Shown piece by piece: positions 45,299 through 55,686 of a stretch of 64,000 nucleotides of DNA. Position 1 is the stretch's first letter, and the number at the start of each line of letters is the position of its first letter. Under the pieces are notes generated by a model that was not told the DNA's origin, searched no databases, and saw nothing but the letters and a program-made list of their open reading frames with translations. Origin of the DNA: Lantana camara (lineage: Eukaryota > Streptophyta > Magnoliopsida > Lamiales > Verbenaceae); contig CM074858.1 in assembly GCA_037501455.1 (NCBI GenBank), positions 89,192,501 to 89,256,500 on the forward strand, given 5' to 3'. The translations under genes were made by a program, and so were the position numbers.

Positions 45299-45513
45299 AA
45301 ATCACACTTGCTAAACTTCGCGAACAATTGATGTTCCTTGAGAGTTTGCAACACGAGCTTGAGATGTCTAGCGTGCTCCTCGGAGGACCTCGAATACACA
45401 AGGATATCATCTATGAAAATCACCACAAACTTGTCGAGGAAAGGCCGAAATATCCTGTGCATCATGTCCATAAAAGCTGCAGGGGCATTAGTTAAACCGA
45501 ACAACATCACCAC
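45217..45513 (-). pseudogene. RT palm of element C
   Basis: The sequence begins [20 protein letters not shown] and contains the catalytic box FIDDILVYS, then [20 protein letters not shown]. After about residue 75 the frame is lost and 44525-45298 continues. Confidence 0.9.
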
Positions 45514-45719
45514 GAACTCATAATGCCTGTACCGAGTATTAAATCCTATCTTCGGGATGTCTTCTTCTAGGATTCCCAGTTGATAGTATCCTTGGCGTAG
45601 GTCAAGTTTAGAATAGACCCTTGAACCCTAAAGTATATTGAATGACTCCTCGATATGCGGGAGGGGATACTTGTTCTTGACCGTCATCCGATTTAACTCC
45701 CTATAATCGATGCACATTC

Positions 45720-46457
45720 TCAAGGTCCTATCTTTCTTCTGTAGACATAGAACCGGTCCACTCCAAGGAGACGAATGTATCTACTAGACAAGAGTTCCTC
45801 GAGTTGTATCTTCAATTCTTTCAACTCGGCGGGAGCCATCCGATAAGGAGTTTTAGAGAAAGGCTCGGCATTCGGATATAAATCGATCACAAACTCGATT
45901 TCCCGCTCGGGTGGTAAAGAACCAAGATTCTCTGGTAAAACTTCGAGAAAATCTTTCACCACTTTGGTCTCCTCAAGTTTTGCCTGATCTTTTGGCTTAT
46001 TAAGGAGATAGGCAGCAGACCCCATTGAACCATCACGAACCAGTCTTTGAGCCTTGGTAAAAGATAACAAAGGTAAAGCCTTCGAACTTGTACCCACAAA
46101 CACTTCCAAACCCAACTGGACTCTCTTAGCTCGACGATCAACAACGACACGGTGTTTGTAGAGCCAATCCATACCCAAAATAGCTCCGTACCGACTCATT
46201 GGCATCTCCACAAAATCCGTCAAGTAGACACGGACCTCTATACTCACTGGTACTTCCTTAAACACATGATTTGTCTCTAAGTTCCCACCCAATGGGGAAC
46301 TAATCACATAGCACACGTAAGTACAAGCAACAGGTAAGCACAAAGTAGCAACTAAACCACGAGTAAAAAAGGAATGCGTGGCTCCATGATCAAATAATGC
46401 ATGAATGCTCGTGCCATGTATGTATGTAGTACCTTTCACAACGGCGGCGGGATCCAC
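45720..46457 (-). pseudogene. Protease and RT N-terminus of element C
   Basis: The protease active site, usually D-S-G-A, reads FDHGATHSFF, so serine is changed to histidine. ILGMDWLYKHRVVVDRRAKRV is the typical end of a chromovirus retropepsin. The reading continues into the RT N-terminus (FLEVLPENLGSLPPEREIEF, SKTPYRMAPAELKELKIQLE). A gap of about 200 bp with stops separates it from the palm. Confidence 0.87.
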
Positions 46458-46558
46458 ATCAGTATTTTTCTCCTCACCATGAATGGCCTAAGCACGGGCT
46501 CTCACTAGTTTCCTTTGTCTTCCATTCGGTCTGGGCCTGGTGTTCTTCGAACAAGTGC

Positions 46559-46807
46559 CTATCTTATCCACCAAGGACCCAAATAGTAGACAAGCTCCGA
46601 GACGACACCTACAATATTCCTACGTGTGGTTATCCCAACCACAATAAGAATACGGCTTGGTATTTGCGGCCGGTGGCAAGGGTATGCTCGAGCCCGAACC
46701 TTGTCTTTTTTGAAATTGAGGAACTGGGTCATTTTTCCTATATTCCTCCTCTTATACCATTGCCTTTTGAACGGTATCGACAAAAGACTCAAACTTGTGC
46801 CCGACAC
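46559..46807 (-). pseudogene. gag zinc-knuckle region of element C
   Basis: In one of the broken frames around 46560-46650 the residues YCGWDNHT, a stop and EYC resemble a degraded zinc knuckle. The rest (PFKRQWYKRRNIGKMTQFLN) is basic gag tail. The stretch is heavily mutated and identified mainly by its position between gag and protease. Confidence 0.5.
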
Positions 46808-46945
46808 TTCTATGTCTCAAGTCCTCTCTCAAACCGGCAACGAATTTCTTGGATTTTCTCTTCTCATCCTGGGTGATGTGAGGGGTATACTTCCTAAGGT
46901 GATTGAATAAGGATAAATATTGAGCCACAGTCTTATTACCTTATT

Positions 46946-47374
46946 TCAAATCCACAAACTCTTGCCCCTTCCTTTCGTGAACCACTTCGGGAACAAAGGC
47001 CTCCCGAAACTCTCTTTTAAAGACCTCCCAAGTAACCTCTTCCTCATCCACTTCGAGCTTTTCTTGGGTCCTCTCCCACCGATTATAGGCCACACCATTA
47101 AGTTAGAAAATAGCAAATTGGGCCTTCTTTGCTTTGTGAATTGGCGAGCACTATAAATCCTCTCATTACGGGTTAACCATCCCTCCGCCACTACATCATC
47201 CATAGTACCCAAGTACCTTGGCGGAGTGTAACTTAAGAATAGCCCATGAGGATCTCGGACCATAGGTGGAAGTGGTGGTGTTTGTGGCTCCACCGGTGGT
47301 TGTGGTGGCAGTTCTTGAGCTCTCCTATGCTCCACACAATTAAAAACGGCTTCCATAAAATTTTCCATGTTCAT
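46946..47374 (-). pseudogene. gag N-terminal region of element C
   Basis: It begins MNMENFMEAVFNCVEHRRAQ, is followed by a proline-rich part and then PPRYLGTMDDVVAEGWLTRN, a start seen in Tekay-like gag. From about residue 75 the frame appears shifted. The stretch starts about 280 bp after the PBS. Confidence 0.65.
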
Positions 47375-47653
47375 CGGAGGCGATGGAGGCTATTGTTGTT
47401 GATGTCGGGGAGGTGATGGTGTTTTTCTATCCCGGCGTAGAGGTCGACCTCATGGCATCTATAAAAGCAAACATTGAAAAATACGTGCTGGTGTTAGAAA
47501 TTATCCATGAAGTGCAATTAAATTCATCACATAATAATCAACAATTAAGTCAAGTAGTAGAGCAAATATCAATGCAAGACACACAAGTCGACAAGTAATT
47601 CCTAAACCGTATGACCTAGACCCACATGACATGACTCAAGAGCCCGGTTTTGC

Positions 47654-47667
47654 AACCTAGCTCTCCA
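47654..47667 (-). promoter_or_regulatory. Degraded primer binding site of element C (tRNA-Met)
   Basis: The minus strand reads TGGAGAGCTAGGTT. This is the initiator tRNA-Met complement TGGTATCAGAGCCAGGTT with TATC missing and one C-to-T change. The spacer to the LTR (TCCTAAAG) equals that at 29598-29605. Confidence 0.8.
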
Positions 47668-47675
47668 CTTTAGGA

Positions 47676-50240
47676 TATAGCACCCGCAATAATAGGCGCC
47701 ATATCCCCCGCACCAAGTATCCAATCCACATATGAAATAGAAATCCATACATGAATCAAACACGTGGCAAATGGGTGACAATAAAAGAACCCTAGCTAAG
47801 CGGGGCTAACCCTTAAACCACCAATCGCTTAAGGGATAATGCATACGAACAAAGCGGAAGCAACTATAGATAATATCATGTAGTGAGCAAAGTAGTACAA
47901 TTATGGCCACCATTGCCTGCAATCATCACCAATCTCCAAAATAGAAATACATACTCCAAGAGAGCAAGTATATGTCAATACATGTAATAATTCAAGATAG
48001 GCCAAAAATTAAAGACACGATCGACTCTAATTCCTCGCCTACCAAGAACCTGCAAAAACTGAAAGTGAGGAGGGGTTAGTCTGTGAAGACTGAGTGAGGG
48101 GTTTATATATATAAGTCACATAACATGCAACTCATAATCCCGAGTATAGTTTTAGCAATAATCCAAGTGGATAAATTTAGGAAAGAGATCAGTACTCGGA
48201 ATTACAAGTGTCAACTTAATTACATTAATACATTAGGCAATACGTGACCCGGCAAGTGGGTAATTCTCTAACCAAAATCCGACAGTGTAATTCATTTAAG
48301 TTAATTGGTGAGCGATCATGCATGTGATATACATTAACATTCATTCATTTCCATCATTTTCCCCACGGTTCGATGGTCGGGTTTGCAAGGCCCGAGCAAT
48401 CTCATTAACATTTTGAGTCGGGGGCTCATAACTCCTACCCGCTCCTTCGATGGTTAAAACCACTGGCTCAAGAATAACTTGCTTTCCTTTCTCCTGGGTC
48501 ACGCAAAAAATTCTCCCGTACCGATTTCCAATCCCACGTTTCCCTAGGGCCCAAAGAGTGCGGTGCATTTTCTCACCAAAACGGTTTATCATGAAATCAT
48601 TTTACTTTGAGAAGAGGTTTCTTTGTAAAACATTTGTATTTTCGAAAACTATAAGTATATATTATAATTTTGGCGGAAACTTCCACATTGGGTTATATGG
48701 GCTTTCAATAAATAAAGAGAAAACCTCACTTTGTAACCAAAAGAAGGATACAAACTAAGGAGCCTAATCCACAAGTCCTGGATCGACCTTTGTGTAAGAA
48801 AAAAGACAATTACATGTAAGACTCGACACTATGAACTAATTAATTGATGAACGGTGTGCTTATGCATGTTATGATATGAGAAATGAATTAAATTATCATG
48901 AATATGTTGTAATTAAGCCAAATGAGAGCATATAATAACTTATACACAAGATAAGAATTAAAACAATTAAAATAAAAAAGTACCACTTCTAGTGGCCCTT
49001 CCCGACTGGGACTTTTTTTAGTTCATTTTGGAACCCGACCGGGATAGGCCTCCAGTAGCTAATCTGCACAACTATCCCGGTCAGGAGAGAATTAATCCCG
49101 ACCGAGATAGGTGTCCTGATTCCCAGCTGTAATGAGATCCCGGCTGGGACAAGTTTTGTACTAAAATTAATCTCGCCTAAGATTGCATTACCGAGAGCAG
49201 TTGTCCATCAATCCCGGCCTGGTGAAAATATCCCGACCGGGATCAATGATTAGGCCACCTTCTGTTCAGTGATCCCGGCCGGGATCGTTTCTGAACTAAA
49301 AGTGATTCTGTCCAGGAACTATAACTCGAAAAACAGGGCATGCGCAGAGGGTCTCGGGTTTGAGCTCAAAACCCCAAAATAATCAAACCAAACTGCATAA
49401 AACCAATCCAAAACAACAATATACATGCATATACACAACTTACTTAAATTAAACTTCAATTTGCAACTTGTAGCAGCCTATATTGTCAAGAATCAACACA
49501 CAAAACCCTTATTTAATATAAATACATTTTTTTCTCCAACAACCACATCTAGCATGAATTAAAATTATATTCATCCGCATTTTCATGCATAAATACATCT
49601 CTAGAGATGTTACCAAGCTTGGATTGAAAAACCCCAATGTATTCTTCAAATTTCTCACATACACACACATGTATCCACATTCAAACCAACCTTAAAAAAG
49701 AAAGAAGGAAGAAAGAAATGGAGAAGATGATGGTGGTGATGATCTGCGAGCTTCCGACGGCGAACGGCGACAACAACCGGTGGCTACCCTTCTTTTCTTC
49801 CCTCTCTCGGCCACAAAGGGTGTGTGTGTGTGTGAGTGTTCTTGTATTATGCAAGAAATGAAAATGTGTTGCATGAATAGTATGCATAACTTGTATAATG
49901 TAAAATATAAGTGTTAATTTTGAATTAGGTCCTTTAGGTTTTACTTTAATTCACTCAAGTTCATAAACTTTCAATTGTTTCAATTAAGTCCAAAAGTAAT
50001 TGTAATTAAGTCCAAGAGTTAAAGCATGCTTCAATTAAGCCTCATAAGTTTCAATTTTAAGACAATTAAGTCCAATTATAATTTAATTAAGCATATAACT
50101 CATATAATCACATAATTAAATAACCATATAGTTCAAACGCGCATAAGAAAAACATAATTAAAATAAATAACAAATCTTAACTCTCGGAAAACCACTCACG
50201 TGGCGTGCGTACCTGAAAGTCAAGAACACGGGGTGTCACA
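47676..50240 (-). mobile_element. 5' LTR of element C
   Basis: The 2565-bp LTR has the plus-strand edges TATAGCACCCGC (from TGTAGCACCC by one change) and GGGGTGTCACA. It aligns with the pieces of 36090-43058. A palindrome array lies at 49033-49315. Open readings within it have no known family. Confidence 0.9.
49033..49315. repeat. Palindrome array in 5' LTR of C (ATCCCGG type)
   Basis: At least eight copies lie here, among them ACCCGACCGGGATA (49033), TATCCCGGTCAGGA (49073), GATCCCGGCTGGGAC (49136), TATCCCGACCGGGATC (49229) and the perfect GATCCCGGCCGGGATC (49271-49286). Spacing is about 25-60 bp. The array is 925-1210 bp from the LTR 5' end. Confidence 0.82.
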
Positions 50241-50480
50241 ATTAGGGTAAATTTGGTGGTATATACTATGATAATGTAAAATTTTAAACGATTATGTCAA
50301 AAATTACAATTTACTATTTACGATGAAAAAATAAAATAAAAATCAAGTTTTGAATAAATATTGAGATAATAATAAATAATGATTATATTAGATGCATAAA
50401 AATTAGTTAATGATAAAATTACACTCAACATCATAGTATTTAGTGTCCAATCAATAATAGAATAAAGCAAGTAATCTTTC
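50241..50480. other. AT-rich spacer right of element C
   Basis: It begins with ATTAG, the right target duplication of C, then strongly AT-rich DNA without a recognisable feature. Confidence 0.5.
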
Positions 50481-50838
50481 TTCGAGCTAAAGCAATTTAA
50501 ACATGTTGGGACTATCCAAAATTACTTCAAAAGGTTTAGCTTATTGTTGTCAGATATCAAAAAATGTTGGAGGGAAAATAAGTTATTCAATTTCATGGGG
50601 GGTTTTCAATTATGGTCACAAGCCGAACTTCATCAACAAGGTATTAAGGTGTTGGATGCCTCAATTCACAAAATGAGAGAAGGGTGCGAGAAAAGACAAG
50701 GGCAAATTCAAGTTCATAAAGAAGGAAACTAAAGAACTAGAGGTTATGCCCAAGATTGTTGCTAGAAAGGTAAAAATCGGTTGTTATCTTTGTGGTGGTG
50801 ATCATAGAATATGAGATTGTCCTAAAACTAGCAAGTTA
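50481..50838 (+). pseudogene. gag fragment of a Reina/CRM-like chromovirus
   Basis: The plus strand contains ENKLFNFMGGFQLWSQAELH and, about 70 codons later, a zinc knuckle GCYLCGGDHRI, a stop, DCPKTSKLN. Both blocks are characteristic of small chromovirus gag (for instance DKLFNFMxGLQ and the CFLCxGPHRxRDCP type). The knuckle is broken by a TGA and the frame changes between the two blocks. The fragment is cut off by the LTR at 50841. Confidence 0.7.
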
Positions 50839-51881
50839 AATATAGCACCCCGCACGGTGGGTCACCACATCCCTCGCACCAAAGCCCGATACACATACGA
50901 GATGGAAGCCCGTACATGAACCAAACAGTGGCAAACGGGAGACAGACAGACTCACACCTAAGCTAGGCGGAACGTAGACCCTGAACTTCAAAAATCAATC
51001 CACAGAGCAAGTGCAAAAGTGGAAGCAATTAAATCAAATTAATCATGCAATAACAGTTGACGGGTTCAACTAGCATAGATACCTAATCCCGAAATCAAAC
51101 AAAAATCATAAATCAACGGGTTCAACTAATCCAAGAACCTGTCCTAACCTGTCTCGAATTTTCGCACATTCAAATCATAATCATAAACCTGTATTGAATA
51201 TGTCGTATACATAATTTCAACATAATTCAGAACAAAGTACTTAACAAACTCCAATGGACTGACACAGATTCGGCACACAGTCGCCTAACACGAACTCCAA
51301 CGACCCGGACCTGGAACTAAAAACACAAAGAGGGAGGGGTCAGTCACACTGACTGAGTGAGGGGCTACACACGCACGTGTACATACATATACAAATCATA
51401 GCACATATCTTAGAGGGGAGTTCATGAACCGGGGCGTGGTTTTTGCATTCTAAATCATTTTCTCAGGTGATGCTAAATATAGAGAGTAAAAGAGTTAGGC
51501 CAAAGGCCAAAACAACCAAATTTTAATAATTGAGAATCCACTTCCGTTTCACGAACAATTTCTTAACAAACTAACCTAACGGAAACAAACATAAGCAAAC
51601 CTTCACACAAATGGAAATGTGCATAGGGGTAATGTCCGTCTCGGATCCCCTATCCCACATCGAGATGATCATGCACGGAAGTAGTACCCGGCGTCCCGAG
51701 TCTCCCTTACCCATAATCACCGAGCCCCAAACATATTCAGAGTCAGAGTCAAAGCCAGATTCAAAGTCATATTCTTACCGTATCCAGAATCAGATTCATA
51801 GCCAAACTCCTGTTCATATCATAGCATAATCGTATTCACATCCGCATCATATTCATATTCATATTCATAAGCATACCCATC

Positions 51882-51886
51882 GTATA
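51882..51886. repeat. Target-site duplication GTATA, left
   Basis: GTATA is repeated exactly at 55682-55686. Confidence 0.9.
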
Positions 51887-54800
51887 TGTAACATCCCGCT
51901 CGTCAGATTTATAAGGTACGCTACGTTTCAACCTTTTAATGTGTTTAATTATATGATTTTATATTTTTCGTGGCCCTATTTTGAACTCTTTTAGAGTTTA
52001 GGGGCCCCTTTGTAATTTTCTCTTTTTAGGGTTTTTTTCTGTCATTTCTCGTTCGATCGAGTTTTCGACCTTTTCGACCCCTTCAACGTGTTCGGGGCAT
52101 CGAGACGAGTCCGTAGACTCTAAGTTTGCCCCATTCCGACTTTATTAGCCCGTTCTTCCGACCGTTTTTGCGTACGAGGACCCGAGATATATACCCCGGA
52201 TCCTCGTTTTGCGTGTCAGAATTTCAGCTCCAGACTCATCGTCTTCCTCCCGCGATTGGTACTGTTCACACAGTGGAGGTGTAAAAACACACACATGTCC
52301 TTTCTCGCTCGTTTCTCGACGGAATTCGACGTTTGAGTAGTGGAAATTTATCAACTCGACGAGCCCGTCACAATGGTATACAAATCGGAGGCTAAAAAAT
52401 CAGCGGTGGTGGAGCAATGGCGAGCAACAGGTGGCGTGGCTTAGAGCTGCCACTTCGCCGCCCATTCGCGGTGGCTTCCGGTGGCGATTCTCGGACAAGC
52501 GCCTCAGACCCTTGAAGGAGGCTTCCCGGCGCAGTGGATGGTGTTGGCGGCGGTGGATACTGTTGGAAAGCCCGTAGCGCCGCCTAAAAGTCACGACGGG
52601 CGGCGGTGGTACAGTAGCGGCGGCGTTTGGCGGTTTCCGGCAGTCTTCTCCGACGAGGGGGTACCTTTTCCGAATGTTTTCGACGTGGTGAGTCCGATTC
52701 CGGGGTCGGTTGGAGCAAACGAAGGCCGGAGCTGGCTGAACCGGCGAGTGGCGCACCGACGGACTTTCGGTGGCGGTTTGGGACCTTTTTCTGGCCGGTT
52801 TTGGTGGTAGTTCCTTCACGGAAGTTGCTCAGAATGATAGATCTTAGCGGATGGCGTTGGCCCCGACTCGAGAACCGGTAAGCGGCAGCGAACCGGTGGT
52901 GGACCGGCGGTCTGATTTTCTGACGACTTTTCCGGCAAATAGGTTAGGGGCTTTCGAAGGCCTCGCTACTGGCTTTCCAACAGTATGTCCGGATTTTGTT
53001 TTCGTGTTGCGGTTTGTATTTAATTTCAGTTTTCGTACTAGGATTTTAGTTCGGTTTTTCGTCAACGAAGTCCGGTGTGCTTGGTATTTTCTGAAATTGG
53101 TTGAGGGCTTTTGTCAAGCAGGCCGAGGCATACGTTTCTGTCATTCCGGGGAATTTTCCGACCACCGGAGGTGGTGGTCCGGCGGCTGCACGTGGCGGTC
53201 CGACTGGTTCCGGGGGTGGCATTCCGACGCCCTTCGGGCAGTAAGTTCCTCTCGTCGTGGTGAGTCCAACGCCACTTTCCGTTTGTCAATCGGATATCCG
53301 GTTGATTTATTGTGATTTATTTTGTATAACTTGAATATTTAAAATTAATTGTTTTAATTGCTAATTGCTTGATTTGTCGATCGAATTGTATTTCAATAGG
53401 TACGAAATCATGTATTAAATGAATTATGGATTATATTGATGCTTTGATATGCCATTTGAATTCCGATATATCGAATTGAGCTATTTGCCTATGTTGGAAG
53501 GGGGTGTATGTGTAATTTCGCTAAACATATAACTTGTATGAGTTCAATTAGTTAATCCTTGTCGATTGGTAAACAAATATGCTAATTATGATTTCGATTA
53601 AGAGAAATTATTACGCCTAAAATTGAAGCTTTTAATTAGTCTAATCACTTAAATTGAATTAGAATTTATTATATGATATAAGAATTTGTTATGCAATTTA
53701 TGATTTAGTAAGAATGAAATTAGTATGTCTTGGATGATTTAATTTCTAACTTTGTAACGTAGGTTTAATTATTTAATTTAAAATAATCCTATTATGCGAT
53801 ATATGAATTGTATGAAGCTTATATGATTAAATTAGAAACTTTTGCACGTAAGAAATAAGTTATTCGTACGAATATGAATTGGTTATTTGATATATGAATT
53901 TATATGAAATAATGTGAGCCCTGCTTATGTGATTGCATTTCTTAAGTGCTTGAGCATGTGTTGTGCGTCTTTATATGGTTGTCTGAGTCTGAGTCTGAGT
54001 CTGAGTTCTGTACTGTATTTGGTGTGTTCAGTTGGTACAGGTGCACCCGGGGTGGTGACAAGTGAGTCGTGCAGGTTCCGGGGTGAACCATTCGCTGTGT
54101 CTTCGGCTGTGTTTGGTGCCAGGTGAGGTTAGGATATAGTTATACCCTATTGCTACGTGCCCGTTTTCGAATGTGTGCGATTTATAAGCCTGGTATATAC
54201 GTAGATATGTGTGAAATATGTACTTTGATGGTTTTGTCATAAGTTTGAAAGTAAAGAACGCTATGTATGAGCCTATGTATGCTTATTTTCAGTTTGTTAT
54301 AACTTCGAGGTCAGTCTGCGTGATATGTACGTACAATATGATAAGTACGATATGTATGAGATAAGTCTGTCTGTCTGTGTATGGCGGGTTAAGTTTCCGA
54401 TATATGTGTGTTATCTGCATGATGGGCCCCGAAGTTGTGGGTAAGGGAGACCCGGGGCGACCATGGGGTCGCCGGTTACGACCCTTGTGCACTTCTCCAC
54501 AAAAGGGAGACTTAGCTCATCCTCTGGAGGTCGAGGGAAAAGCGGGTCTTCTTGAGCCGGTGGCGTGCTACGTGACTCGTCGAAGGAGCGGGTGGATCCC
54601 CCGTCTCATTACATTTCTGTGTGGGGGTTGAGAGGGGTACCTCTCTTCCCCAAACGGTGTGAAGGAAGGTACGTTTGATTTGATTCCGTTGTTTATGCCT
54701 GTGTGTGATCTGAGGAGCTTGGTTGGATTAAATTCGTACCTGCCGAGTGTTCTGTCTGTCCGTCTGTCATAAGTTCGTGAAACGGGGGTAGATTCTTAAA

Positions 54801-55681
54801 TTAAGATAAAAATTGGATTTTACTATTAAACCAATAAGTTATGTTTTGATACGTGTGCCAAGTCTGCATGAGTTGAACGTATGTTTTGAGATATGCATAA
54901 GCTAAGTTTTGTTCGTTATGTTTTGATAAGTCTCCCTATATGTATATTATCACGGGAAATGTTTTGGCGTGCAAAAACTAACCTCGGGTTCACGAATATT
55001 ACTTCTACTTTGTGCTGTGCTCTGTATGTATGTATAGCGTGCGTGTGTTAACCCCTCGCTCAGTCTTTGGACTGAACCCTCCCCTTTTATGTTTTAGTTT
55101 ACAGGTTTTGCCTTGGAGTTCGTTGGAGCTAGGAGGCTGTTAGTGTCTGTCGAGTCGGTGTCAGTTTGTCTGAGTTTGATAAGTGTTTTATTCGAATTAC
55201 GTTTGTTAATTTTGTACAAGCTATGATATATTTTATGCAGGTTCGTACTTATGATTTGAATGTATAGAATTCGGGACAGGTTAGGATAGGTGCTCGGATT
55301 AGTCGAACCCGTTTGATTATATGTTTGATCGGGACAGGTTTCTAGGGCCAGTTAAACCCGTTTTGTTGTATAGTTATTCGGGACAGGCTAGGACAGGTTG
55401 CCTTGTTTAGTTGAACCCGTTTAGGTTGATGCTGTTTTACTTTCTGGATATATGAATTTATGATTGCTGATTTAAGTTTTTGAAAATTCATATTTTTGCA
55501 TTGCTTCCGCATTCAGGTTCTCCATATCTGTTTCTGTACAGGGTTCAGGTACCGCCTAGCTTAGGTTGTTTTTCGTTTGTCACCCGTTCGCTGTGACTTG
55601 GTGCGTGTGCGGACCTTCCATTTCGTACACGTGCCGGGCCATAGTGCGGGGGTGTGATGCCCCACCGCTTGGGGTGTTACA
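51887..55681 (+). mobile_element. Solo LTR nested in inverted orientation in a related LTR
   Basis: The 3795-bp LTR runs TGTAACATCCCG to GGGGTGTTACA with exact GTATA duplications. Long parts are the reverse complement of the surrounding LTR, for example GGTACAGGTGCACCCGGG near 54035 and its inverted counterpart near 56030. A triple repeat lies at 55268-55430. GC-rich open readings at 52400-53300 are mirrored in the outer LTR (56720-57350) and are LTR sequence, not genes. Confidence 0.9.
55268..55430 (+). repeat. Three tandem copies of a ~55-bp LTR repeat
   Basis: Each unit begins TCGGGACAGG and ends near GAACCCGTTT or AAACCCGTTT. The minus-strand LTRs at 37400-37512 and 51058-51183 carry two or so units of the same repeat. 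Copy number therefore differs between LTRs. Confidence 0.75.
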
Positions 55682-55686
55682 GTATA
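55682..55686. repeat. Target-site duplication GTATA, right
   Basis: Exact partner of 51882-51886. Confidence 0.9.

Larger units (their letters stand above)
36090..50240 (-). mobile_element. Tekay-like chromovirus C with two nested LTR insertions
   Basis: The element spans 14.15 kb, or about 9.6 kb after removing the two insertions. On the minus strand it has 5' LTR 47676-50240, degraded PBS, gag, protease, RT, RNase H, integrase with a chromodomain-like end, PPT and 3' LTR 36090-43058. The LTRs have drifted apart: the 3' copy lacks about 180 bp present in the 5' copy near 48180-48360. Coding DNA shifts frame at least six times. It is an old, dead chromovirus. Confidence 0.9.

Noticed and set aside
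52481..53315. GC-rich open readings of 70-154 codons on both strands
   Set aside because: They lie inside a proven LTR and are mirrored in the inverted related LTR (56720-57350); no domain or consistent frame is kept between the copies.
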